From Brachyspira catarrhinii (GTDB lineage Bacteria; Spirochaetota; Brachyspiria; Brachyspirales; Brachyspiraceae): a DNA stretch of 11,043 bases. The position numbers and the translations under genes were made by a program. Location: contig NZ_SJDU01000042.1 of NCBI RefSeq assembly GCF_005518285.1, forward strand, positions 1 to 11,043. Direction: 5' to 3'. The notes under the pieces are model-generated. The model made no database searches and was not told the DNA's origin. It worked only from the letters and a program-made list of their open reading frames with translations. Numbering within the stretch: position 1 is the first letter of the stretch; each line of letters begins with the position of its first letter. Of this stretch, positions 3,624-11,043 are shown one piece after another.

Positions 3624-6563
3624 TTAAGCCGCTCCAGAATCTCTATTATCTTTACCATGACAATATTTATATTTTTTACCGCTTCCGCAAGGACAAGGGT
3701 CGTTTCTTCCGATTTTATTTGTCATTTTTACTTGAGCATGTCCCATTTTAGGTTTTCCCTGCATATTGTTATCCATAGCGCTTACATTTCCTTTTTCTTC
3801 CACTCCGCCGTCAAACGCACTTTCTCTTTCAACCGCGTTAAACGAATTAGGAACTATTCTTACTCGCATTATCAAATTGACAAGCTCGTTATATATTGTA
3901 TTCATTGTGGAAACGAACATTTTATAGCCTTCCAATTTATATTCGGTAAGCGGATTTTTTTCGGCGTATCCTCGAAGTCCTATTCCTTCTCTTAAACCGT
4001 CCATAGAAAATAAATGGTCTTTCCATCGATTGTCTATTACCGAAAGAAATATATTTTTTTCAACTTCTCTAAATACTTTTTCATCGACTAAAGTCGCTTT
4101 TTTTCTATAAGTTTCAATAAGCAAATTTGTTATATTTTTTGTAGCGTTGTCGATTCCGCCTTCTATAGCCTTATTAACCGCTTCCTCGTCTATTCCTATC
4201 GAATAACTGTTAAACCATTTTATTATTTCTATAGGATTTATATTTTTACTGTCGCTTATATTCTTGATTGTAGATTCGGCGACATCCGAAATTATCTCTT
4301 CTATTCTTTGAGATATATTTTCCGAATAAAGTATATAATCTCTTTCCGAATAAATCGCCATTCTCTGCTGATTCATAACATCGTCATATTCGAGCAAATG
4401 TTTTCTTATATCGAAATTTCTGCCTTCCACTTTTCTTTGGGCGTTTTCTATAGATTTGTTGAGCCATTTATGTCCAAGCTCTTCCTCTTCGCCCATTCCC
4501 ATCGCAAGCATCATACTTGAAACTCTCTCTCCTCCGAAAAGTCTCATCAAATCGTCTTCGAGCGACAAATAAAACACGCTTAAACCAGGGTCGCCTTGCC
4601 TTCCGCTTCTTCCTCTGAGCTGATTGTCGATTCGTCTTGCTTCATGCCTTTCGCTTCCTATTACATGAAGTCCGCCAACGGATATAACTTTTTCTTTATC
4701 CGTTTTGGATTTTTCATTAATTTGAATTATCCTATCGATTTTTTCAATCATTTCCAAAATATTATTTTTTTCTGCAATCTCTTTAGCTTCTTCCGTTTTC
4801 CCCGATATTATAAGTCTGACGAAAGCTTCTTTATATAAATCTATTGATTTTACTTTTTTTGTAAGCTCTTCTTTTTTATAAGGGTCTCGCTCTTTAAATG
4901 CCTTGTCTCTCATTAAAACGAGAATTTGCTCTATTTCGTTTACGCCTTTCGCTACGGGATTTCCTCCCAAAACTATATCCGTTCCTCTTCCCGCCATATT
5001 TGTAGCCAAAGTAACCGCTCCAGGTTCTCCCGCTTGCGCTATTATTGACGCTTCTCTCGAGTGATTTTTAGCGTTTAAGACTTCATGATTTATTTTATAT
5101 CTTTTAAATATTTTAGATAATTCTTCGTTCATTTCAACCGACACAGTTCCGACAAGGACGGGTTTTCCTTCATCTTGAAGAGTTTTTATATATTTTGCCA
5201 AAGCCTCGAATTTAGCCTTTTTAGTTCTATATATTTTATCCGACAAATCTTCTCTCGCCACAGGTTTATTGGTAGGAATTACGGCGACATCCAATTTATA
5301 TATTTTATAAAATTCTTCCGCTTCGGTTTCCGCAGTTCCCGTCATGCCCGATAATTTCGGATACATTCTAAAATAATTTTGAAAAGTGATTGTGGCGTAA
5401 GTTTGAGATTCGTTTTGTATTGCGACTTTTTCTTTCGCTTCTATAGCTTGATGAAGTCCATCGCTGTATCTTCTGCCTTCCAAAACGCGTCCCGTGAATT
5501 CGTCAACGATTAAAACTTGTCCGTCCGTCACCATATAATCGACATCTCTTTTAAAGACTTTATGCGCCTTCAAAGCCTGATTGACATGGTGAACTATAGT
5601 GCTGCTTTGCGCTCCGTATAGATTTTCCACATTAAGAAGTTTTTCGACTTTATGAACGCCTTCTTCGGTAAGATAAACATTTTTGTCTTTTTCGTCCAAT
5701 ACATAATCTCCCGTTCCTGCGACTTCTCTCATTCTTTCGTCCGTTTCCGCCTGTTTTAGCATTGGAATTATTCTGTCTATTTCGTAATACATTTTAATAT
5801 TTTTTTCGGCTGGACCAGATATTATAAGAGGAGTTCTCGCTTCGTCTATCAATATGCTGTCGACTTCGTCCACTATTGCGTAATAAAATTTTCTTTGAAC
5901 TTTATCCTCTTTTCTTATTACCATATTGTCTCTTAAATAATCGAAACCGAATTCGTTATTAGTTCCGTAAACGACATCTCTTGAGTAAACTTCTCTCCTT
6001 TCTGGCGAATGAGGTTTTGTGTCGTCCAATATTCCAACCGATATTCCAAGCATAGAATAAATCGGCATCATCCATTCGGCGTCTCTTTTTGCAAGATAAT
6101 TATTTACCGTCACCACATGCACTCCGAGTCCCGTCAATGCATTTAAATATACCGCTAAAGTCGCAACAAGAGTTTTTCCTTCTCCCGTTTTCATTTCGGC
6201 TATTCTTCCTTGATGCAAAACCACTCCGCCCATAACTTGAACATCGAAATGTCTCATTCCCGTTGTCCTTACGCTCGCTTCTCTTACTACGGCAAAAGCT
6301 TCGGGTAAAATTTCATCCAATATAGTTTGCAATTTTTTATTATTTTCTTCCACGCTTAAATCAAGCTCTTCCGTTTTGCATCCGATATATTTTTCTACTC
6401 GCTCTCTGAATTCTTTCGTTTTATTTGCAAGTTCTTCGTTGCTTAATTTTTTTATATTCTCTTCAAACGATAAAGTTCTTTCGGCTATAGGCTTCAATAT
6501 TTTCTCATCGTTTTGAGATTTTGAACCGAATATTAATTTAAATACAATGTCCATCGCTCCCAT
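3624..6563 (-). CDS. secA: SecA preprotein translocase ATPase
   Basis: This 979-aa ATPase motor pushes unfolded preproteins through the SecYEG channel at the inner membrane. Walker A is MKTGEGKT at about 124-131 and the DEAD-like Walker B is VDEVDS at about 231-236. The preprotein cross-linking region follows. The second motor half contains NMAGRGTDIVLGGNP (522-536), IDNQLRGRSGRQGD (645-658) and helical scaffold sequence. The C-terminal SEC-C zinc site has Cys957, Cys959, Cys968 and His969 in the pattern CPCGSG...YCHG. The protein is longer than SecA of E. coli (901) or B. subtilis (841), partly through an insertion of about 60 residues between 537 and 628. The chosen ATG has AAGGAG ten bases upstream; an ATG three codons later is the alternative. 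It lies downstream of the outer-membrane protease-like gene and converges with the reductase operon. Confidence 0.98.
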   Translation of the reverse strand: MGAMDIVFKLIFGSKSQNDEKILKPIAERTLSFEENIKKLSNEELANKTKEFRERVEKYIGCKTEELDLSVEENNKKLQTILDEILPEAFAVVREASVRTTGMRHFDVQVMGGVVLHQGRIAEMKTGEGKTLVATLAVYLNALTGLGVHVVTVNNYLAKRDAEWMMPIYSMLGISVGILDDTKPHSPERREVYSRDVVYGTNNEFGFDYLRDNMVIRKEDKVQRKFYYAIVDEVDSILIDEARTPLIISGPAEKNIKMYYEIDRIIPMLKQAETDERMREVAGTGDYVLDEKDKNVYLTEEGVHKVEKLLNVENLYGAQSSTIVHHVNQALKAHKVFKRDVDYMVTDGQVLIVDEFTGRVLEGRRYSDGLHQAIEAKEKVAIQNESQTYATITFQNYFRMYPKLSGMTGTAETEAEEFYKIYKLDVAVIPTNKPVAREDLSDKIYRTKKAKFEALAKYIKTLQDEGKPVLVGTVSVEMNEELSKIFKRYKINHEVLNAKNHSREASIIAQAGEPGAVTLATNMAGRGTDIVLGGNPVAKGVNEIEQILVLMRDKAFKERDPYKKEELTKKVKSIDLYKEAFVRLIISGKTEEAKEIAEKNNILEMIEKIDRIIQINEKSKTDKEKVISVGGLHVIGSERHEARRIDNQLRGRSGRQGDPGLSVFYLSLEDDLMRLFGGERVSSMMLAMGMGEEEELGHKWLNKSIENAQRKVEGRNFDIRKHLLEYDDVMNQQRMAIYSERDYILYSENISQRIEEIISDVAESTIKNISDSKNINPIEIIKWFNSYSIGIDEEAVNKAIEGGIDNATKNITNLLIETYRKKATLVDEKVFREVEKNIFLSVIDNRWKDHLFSMDGLREGIGLRGYAEKNPLTEYKLEGYKMFVSTMNTIYNELVNLIMRVRIVPNSFNAVERESAFDGGVEEKGNVSAMDNNMQGKPKMGHAQVKMTNKIGRNDPCPCGSGKKYKYCHGKDNRDSGAA

Positions 6564-6648
6564 AATCGAGTGTCTCCTTAATTAAAAACTTAATAAAAAA
6601 TAAATATAATAGATTTTATAATTTTTATTCTATTAAAACTTAAAACTA

Positions 6649-6676
6649 ATGATAACATAAAATTTAAATATAACAA
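6649..6676 (-). promoter_or_regulatory. secA: Candidate secA promoter
   Basis: On the minus strand the sequence shows TTGTTA (6671-6676), a 16-bp spacer and TATCAT (6649-6654), which would give a leader of about 79 nt before secA. The ten bases AATGATAACA around this -10 (plus strand 6648-6657) also occur around the candidate -10 of the neighbouring large gene (9483-9492). The rest of the 148-bp gap is AT-rich, with no convincing terminator after the upstream gene, so read-through into secA is also possible. Confidence 0.4.
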
Positions 6677-6711
6677 CAAATACGCGGTATATCTAATATG
6701 TGACATAGTAA

Positions 6712-9477
6712 TTACCAAGACATTTGATAACCGAAACCAAAATAAAAATCGCTTAAAGAAATTTTTTGAAAGCCTTCAATTTTATTTGGCATTTTCAAAG
6801 CGATTGATATAAAAGGCTCTCCCGTTATTATATTGTAGGAAATAATCGGGATGCTTGCCTTTGTTCCGATTTTTAATCCGATAGAATGCATATAATCTTT
6901 ATCGTAATAAGCGAATCTGTAAGATAACGAAGCGAAAAAATTATCAAAATAAATATGACTTAAATTAAATTGCGAATCGACAAATCCCAAAAATTCTATG
7001 TCTCCCGCTAAAAAATAATTATCCGAAAGATTTTTTTGTTTAACATAAGCATGAAATTCCGCTGGAGCGCTTACATATTTTGTTCCGAAAATTTTTGAAG
7101 TTCCGTCAAAAGAAACCAACCCTCTTGAAACATAAGCTCCGTAAAAACTCATTCTTATTGGAATATATCTCGTTTGAAATTGAGAGCTGAAATCGAATCC
7201 GAATCTGTTATATTTTACCGAATACATTGGATATAAAGAAATTCTTATTAAATCGTCTCTGTAGGGTTTATCCGCTCTCGTTCTAAAAATGAAAGAAGCC
7301 TGCAAAGTCGTCACAAAAGTCCACGAATCATATTTCCATTTGAAAGCGCTCGATATATAATTTGGAATCGTATCTTCCGAAAATAAAGCTCCGTATAGAA
7401 TCGGGCTTAAATAGAAAGATACTTTATCGCTTTCTGTGTAAAGTTTAAATTGCATATCAATCGAACCACTTAACTGCCAATAATTATAAGTAGAATAAAC
7501 GACTTGACTGTCGAAATGAAAATTCAACGGATATAATAAACTATAAGAAGTTAGATTAAATTCCGTTTGCAAAAATAACGAAGGAATATCAAGCCCAAGC
7601 CAAATATTAGCCGAATTCTTGCGTGAAGGAGAAGCCAAATAAGAAAAAATTCCAAATCCGTTTATAAAATACGGAAAAGAAGTATTTATTTGAGGAAGCG
7701 GCGCCCAAGTCGCAAAAGGTTTAATATATTTAAATTGATTATATTTGCCGAGTTCCATCTCGGGAGTAAAATTATACTTTTCTATAGTTTTTGAAACGAA
7801 AGAAAAATTTTTTATTTGAGGTTCAATCGTTTTATCGAATTTCATTAACCTGTCATGTTCCGAAAATTTGCCTTTATAATAAATAGAATTATCCGCATAA
7901 ACGGGAGATAAAATTCCGCCAGAAAAATCTTTATCGTAAAGTTTTATATTATTCGCATTCAAATCCAATTCTCCCAATTTATAAAATCTGTCGTTATTGT
8001 TATAAGAAAATAAAAGTTTGCCGTTTGAATGTCTTAAATATTTGACATAATTTAAAGTGTCGTCTCTTGTTTCCACATATCTTAAAGTTTTTGTTTGATA
8101 ATTGAAAATCGCAATTTTTTTTATTCCAAAGTCGGTTATTATCAAAGCTATATTATTGTCGTCAATAACGGTTGGCGAAGAATAAGAAAAATTATCGTTC
8201 GCTTCAAGCAAAATTTCTTTATTTTCGTTTTCGTCAATATAAATCAAAACGGCGTTATGCAAATCTTTTCCGATTCCGATTATTCCGTCTCTGAAAAATC
8301 TCGCGTATTGAATATCCGCCCATTTTCTTTTTGTTCTTTTCTTTTTCTCCAAATCGTATTCTTTTGTAATATATCTATAAAGTCCCGCGTTATAAGTCAT
8401 AGAAACTATTAAAGCTCTTTTTCCGTCCGAAGAAATATCCAAACTTTCCGAAGTTCTATCGATATAAAATTCCAATTTCAAATCTTTTTTTTGATTATTT
8501 CCGTTTCTATTTTGTTTGTAAGAATAAAAAGCTCCGACATTATTGTCTATATAATAAACTTTATCTCCGTATGAATGCAAATCTCCAATATAAGTTTCTT
8601 TGTCATTAACTCTCAAATCTTCGCTTGGACTGACATTTTCGAGCGCCAAATAATTTTGAAAATCTCCCCATACTTCCATAAAGTTAATTCCATAGACTTT
8701 TTTAAACGCGCCATAAAAACCAGAATTATAAATCAAAAAAGAAAAAGATAATTTTTTTCTCATTACATTCCATAGTTCGTTGTATTTTTCAATTCCAAAT
8801 CTGTCTATCAAATATTTTGAAAATAGTCCGCCGTATAAATAATAAGAATCGGAAGGTCTTTTACTCCAAATATCGCTTAATTGTATCGGAGTTTTAAATT
8901 TTCCTTCGTAAATATCCTGCCTCAATGTCTGTTTGACAAAAGGGTCGTTCGCTCTTCCAAAACCTTTATGACTTTCCATACTCACGCTTATTCCCTCAAG
9001 CATGAAAATCGGAGTATTAAAAAAAAGCATTGAAGCCCAATTTCCCAAAACTTTTGTAGGATAACCCGCGTTTTCTGAAGCCAAACTTAATGAATGAGTA
9101 AGCTCATGAATAAAAGTTACCTTAAAGTTATCGTTGTCCAATGTTTCGTCCGTTTCAATAGTGTCGAATAAAACAATAGCGGGATAGGGTAGAGGAGTAG
9201 ACCATGCGTTGAATACATTTATATCGGGAGTTATTGTGATTGGGATTTTTCCGTCAACTTCGCTATTTAAAATTGTGGAATATTCTTTATATATATCGTC
9301 CGCAATTTTAGCTAATTTTTCCGCTGTTCTTCTCGATTCCATTGGAAAGATTATTTCAAATTTTTCGGTTTGTATAGTGTATAATTTTCTAAAAGGTTTG
9401 AAAACGGCATTTTGAGAATAAGATAGTTCAAATATAATTAAAAAAACTAATATTATAAATATAATAAATTTCTTCAT
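6712..9477 (-). CDS. Predicted outer-membrane peptidase MA-like / beta-propeller / beta-barrel protein
   Basis: The 921-aa protein is predicted to be secreted and inserted in the outer membrane. Residues 1-21 are a signal peptide (MKKF, long hydrophobic core, cleavage probably after SYS). About 30-280 resemble a gluzincin metallopeptidase of the peptidase MA type: zinc ligands H124 and H128 with catalytic E125 in HELTH, third ligand E161 in MLEGIS, then YLYGGLFSKYLIDRFG, a typical helix of this group. About 300-560 hold repeated beta-rich segments such as LDISSDGKRALIVS, similar to TolB/WD40-like propeller blades. From about 590 to the end, alternating aromatic strands end in GFGYQMSW, with the C-terminal aromatic residue of outer-membrane barrels. 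Substrate and partners are unknown. No Shine-Dalgarno precedes ATG. It lies 52 bp after a close paralogue and 148 bp before secA. Domain calls come from motifs, not a profile search. Confidence 0.8.
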   Translation of the reverse strand: MKKFIIFIILVFLIIFELSYSQNAVFKPFRKLYTIQTEKFEIIFPMESRRTAEKLAKIADDIYKEYSTILNSEVDGKIPITITPDINVFNAWSTPLPYPAIVLFDTIETDETLDNDNFKVTFIHELTHSLSLASENAGYPTKVLGNWASMLFFNTPIFMLEGISVSMESHKGFGRANDPFVKQTLRQDIYEGKFKTPIQLSDIWSKRPSDSYYLYGGLFSKYLIDRFGIEKYNELWNVMRKKLSFSFLIYNSGFYGAFKKVYGINFMEVWGDFQNYLALENVSPSEDLRVNDKETYIGDLHSYGDKVYYIDNNVGAFYSYKQNRNGNNQKKDLKLEFYIDRTSESLDISSDGKRALIVSMTYNAGLYRYITKEYDLEKKKRTKRKWADIQYARFFRDGIIGIGKDLHNAVLIYIDENENKEILLEANDNFSYSSPTVIDDNNIALIITDFGIKKIAIFNYQTKTLRYVETRDDTLNYVKYLRHSNGKLLFSYNNNDRFYKLGELDLNANNIKLYDKDFSGGILSPVYADNSIYYKGKFSEHDRLMKFDKTIEPQIKNFSFVSKTIEKYNFTPEMELGKYNQFKYIKPFATWAPLPQINTSFPYFINGFGIFSYLASPSRKNSANIWLGLDIPSLFLQTEFNLTSYSLLYPLNFHFDSQVVYSTYNYWQLSGSIDMQFKLYTESDKVSFYLSPILYGALFSEDTIPNYISSAFKWKYDSWTFVTTLQASFIFRTRADKPYRDDLIRISLYPMYSVKYNRFGFDFSSQFQTRYIPIRMSFYGAYVSRGLVSFDGTSKIFGTKYVSAPAEFHAYVKQKNLSDNYFLAGDIEFLGFVDSQFNLSHIYFDNFFASLSYRFAYYDKDYMHSIGLKIGTKASIPIISYNIITGEPFISIALKMPNKIEGFQKISLSDFYFGFGYQMSW

Positions 9478-9483
9478 ATATAA

Positions 9484-9512
9484 ATGATAACAGAATTTTT
9501 TAAAATTACCAA
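9484..9512 (-). promoter_or_regulatory. Promoter of the 921-aa protein, predicting a leaderless transcript
   Basis: On the minus strand the sequence shows TTGGTA (9507-9512), a 17-bp spacer and TATCAT (9484-9489). Only six bases separate the -10 from the ATG (9475-9477), so transcription would start at or within a base or two of the start codon. That fits with the absence of a ribosome binding site. The whole 52-bp gap between the two paralogues shows no hairpin terminator. Confidence 0.55.
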
Positions 9513-9529
9513 TGAAACTATGAATAAAA

Positions 9530-11043
9530 TTACCATGACATTTGAAGTCCTACGCCAATATAAAAATCGTTAAAAGAAATTTTTTGAAAACCTTCGATTG
9601 TTTTTGGAATTTTTAAAGCGAGCATTATATAAGGTTCTCCTTGTAAATTAAAATAACCGATTGGAATTCCCGCGTCCGTTCCCACTTTTAACGCGACTGA
9701 ATGCATAAATTCTTTATCGTAATATGCGAATCTATAAGACAACGAAGCAAAGAAGTTATCAAAATAAATATGGCTCAAATTAAAATTAGCGTCAACATAT
9801 CCTAAAAGCTCGACATCTCCCGCTAAAAAATAATTGTTCGCAAGATTTTTTTGTTTTGCGTAAGCATAAAATTCTGGCGGAGCGCTTACATATTTTGTGG
9901 CGAATATTCTTGAAGTTCCGTCAAAAGAAGCAATTCCGTTTAAAACATAAGCGCCATAAAAACTCATTCTTATCGGAATATATCTCGTTTGAAATTGGGC
10001 TTCAAAATCTAATCCGAATTTGTTATAATTTGCCGAATACATATTATATAAAGCCAAACTTATCAAATCGTCTCTGTAAGGTTTATCGGAGTTTACATTA
10101 AAAGTAAAAGAAGTCAGTAAAGTTGTCGTCAAACTCCAAGAATTATATTTCCACTTAAACGCGCTCGAATTGTCGTTTGCTCTCACATTTTCCGAAAATA
10201 AAGCCCCGCTAATTATTGGAGCGATTCCGAAATATACTTTATCGCTCTCGGTAAAAATAGGAAATTGCATATTAATAGAACTTCCTAATCTCCAATATTT
10301 ATTAGATGTAGAATAAATTACTTTGCTGTCGAAACTAAAATTTAACGGATATAATAAACTCGAAGAAACAAGACTTAAATCCGTTTGCAAGAATTTTGAA
10401 GGAATATCGAATCCCAGCCATAAAGTGGCAAAATTATCCGTAGAAGGCGAACTCATAACCGACAATATTCCAAAACCGTTTATTTTATATTGATAAGTGT
10501 CGTTATATTGAAAAAACGGAATCCAAGAAGCCCAAGGTTTCGCGTATTTAATCGGGTTATAATTTTTTAGTTCCATTTCTGGAGTAAAATCGTATCCTTC
10601 TATGGTTTTTGAAGTAAGCGAAATATTTTTTATTTGAGGTTTAACGCTTTCGTCAAATTTCATTAATCTGTTATATTCTGAAAAATTGCCAATATAATAA
10701 ATCGAACCTTCCGCATAAACGGGAGCAAAAACTCCGCCCGAAAAATCTTTATCGTAAAGTTTTATACTATTTGCATTTAAATCCAATTCTCCCAATTTGT
10801 AAAATCTGTCGTTATTATTATAAGAAAATAAAAGTTTGCCGCCCGAGTATCTTAAATATCTCGCAAAATTTAAACTTTCGTCTCTTGTTTCTATATATCG
10901 CAAAGTTTTTGTTTGATAATTGAAAATCGCAATATGCCTTTTTCCAAATTCTGAAACTATTAAAGCTATATTATTGTCGTCAATAACAGTTGGCGAAGAA
11001 TAAGAAAAATTATCGTTCGCTTCGAGCAGAATTTCTTTATTTT
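9530..11043 (-). CDS. Paralogue of the 921-aa outer-membrane protein, C-terminal part (runs off right edge)
   Basis: 503 codons are visible, open to the window edge with no stop. The TTG at 10901-10903 (Leu in TLRYIETRDE) is internal, not a start. The visible part matches residues 419-921 of the neighbouring protein over its full length with no net insertion or deletion. The first 28 residues are identical, and there are long shared blocks (SYNNNDRFYKLGELDLNAN, FQTRYIPIRMSFYGAY, NLSHIYFDNFFASLSYRF) with divergent blocks between. It therefore contains the later propeller blades and the C-terminal membrane barrel, ending GVGLQMSW. The N-terminal peptidase-like domain is expected upstream, beyond position 11043, but is not seen. 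The two genes are in the same orientation, 52 bp apart. Function is unknown beyond a predicted outer-membrane location. Confidence 0.85.
   Translation of the reverse strand, partial: NKEILLEANDNFSYSSPTVIDDNNIALIVSEFGKRHIAIFNYQTKTLRYIETRDESLNFARYLRYSGGKLLFSYNNNDRFYKLGELDLNANSIKLYDKDFSGGVFAPVYAEGSIYYIGNFSEYNRLMKFDESVKPQIKNISLTSKTIEGYDFTPEMELKNYNPIKYAKPWASWIPFFQYNDTYQYKINGFGILSVMSSPSTDNFATLWLGFDIPSKFLQTDLSLVSSSLLYPLNFSFDSKVIYSTSNKYWRLGSSINMQFPIFTESDKVYFGIAPIISGALFSENVRANDNSSAFKWKYNSWSLTTTLLTSFTFNVNSDKPYRDDLISLALYNMYSANYNKFGLDFEAQFQTRYIPIRMSFYGAYVLNGIASFDGTSRIFATKYVSAPPEFYAYAKQKNLANNYFLAGDVELLGYVDANFNLSHIYFDNFFASLSYRFAYYDKEFMHSVALKVGTDAGIPIGYFNLQGEPYIMLALKIPKTIEGFQKISFNDFYIGVGLQMSW

Larger units (their letters stand above)
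6712..11043 (-). repeat. Tandem gene duplication with a 2818-bp period
   Basis: The stop codons of the two large paralogues lie exactly 2818 bp apart, and the sequence at the right edge (11031-11043) aligns with 8213-8225 at the same offset. The stretch 8151-8225 is nearly identical to 10969-11043 at the DNA level, with only a few differences. The barrel-coding part is more diverged. The window holds about one and a half copies; further copies beyond the right edge are possible. Confidence 0.85.

Noticed and set aside
3657..4838. Three plus-strand open frames antisense to secA (3657-3995, 4308-4520, 4596-4838)
   Set aside because: secA is unambiguous on the other strand; these frames are Phe/Ser/His-rich antisense shadows.
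6564..6711. Search for a terminator or RNA gene between the 921-aa gene and secA
   Set aside because: Only a 4-bp ATAC/GTAT hairpin was found and no T-run or tRNA-like fold; not supported.
8095..10101. Plus-strand open frames at 8095-8412, 9209-9415 and 9856-10101
   Set aside because: All are antisense to the two large outer-membrane-type genes and have no recognisable domain.
10901..10903. TTG as a possible start of the right-hand paralogue
   Set aside because: The frame stays open and aligned to the neighbouring paralogue up to the window edge, so this is an internal Leu codon of a truncated gene.

Overview
The window looks like chromosomal DNA from an AT-rich (roughly 30% GC by eye) bacterium with an outer membrane. 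The most likely source is a spirochaete of the genus Brachyspira. The evidence is the strong A/T codon bias, a long SecA (979 aa) with a zinc-binding SEC-C tail, lipoprotein signal peptides, and large outer-membrane-barrel-like proteins that end in Trp. The genus is an inference; no 16S or other diagnostic marker is present.

Left region (1-1507): two minus-strand genes encode a lipoprotein cut by the window edge and a flavodoxin-fold lipoprotein. They are divergent from a TetR-type regulator (929-1507). A sigma70-like promoter for the flavodoxin gene and a dyad in front of the regulator lie between them.

Middle region (1551-3593): an Rrf2-type regulator (1671-2093, minus) is divergent from a two-gene operon encoding a YwnB/NmrA-like NAD(P)-binding protein and a KefF/MdaB-like flavodoxin-fold NAD(P)H reductase. 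The operon has an exact TTGACA-17-TATAAT promoter. It is flanked by two copies of the same dyad, TGTAA-N9-TTACA, which are good candidates for Rrf2 operators. Together with the left region this reads as two small regulator-plus-redox-enzyme modules, probably for electrophile, quinone or redox stress (inference). The operon ends at a hairpin with T-rich flanks on both sides. Next to it is a compact GC-rich structured element in the convergent gap before secA.

Right region (3624-11043, all minus strand): secA is preceded by two tandem, clearly homologous large genes. The complete one (921 aa) has a signal peptide, an HELTH...E gluzincin (peptidase MA-like) domain, a TolB/WD40-like repeat region and a C-terminal membrane beta-barrel ending in Trp. 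The second copy is cut by the right edge and shows only the propeller and barrel part. The two copies lie 2818 bp apart with no net indel. This predicted surface protease-barrel family, tandemly duplicated beside secA, is the most unusual content of the window. The complete copy also appears to start at or near its transcription start, without a Shine-Dalgarno sequence.

No tRNA, rRNA, CRISPR array, insertion sequence or phage gene was seen. No gene-free stretch exceeds 300 bases.
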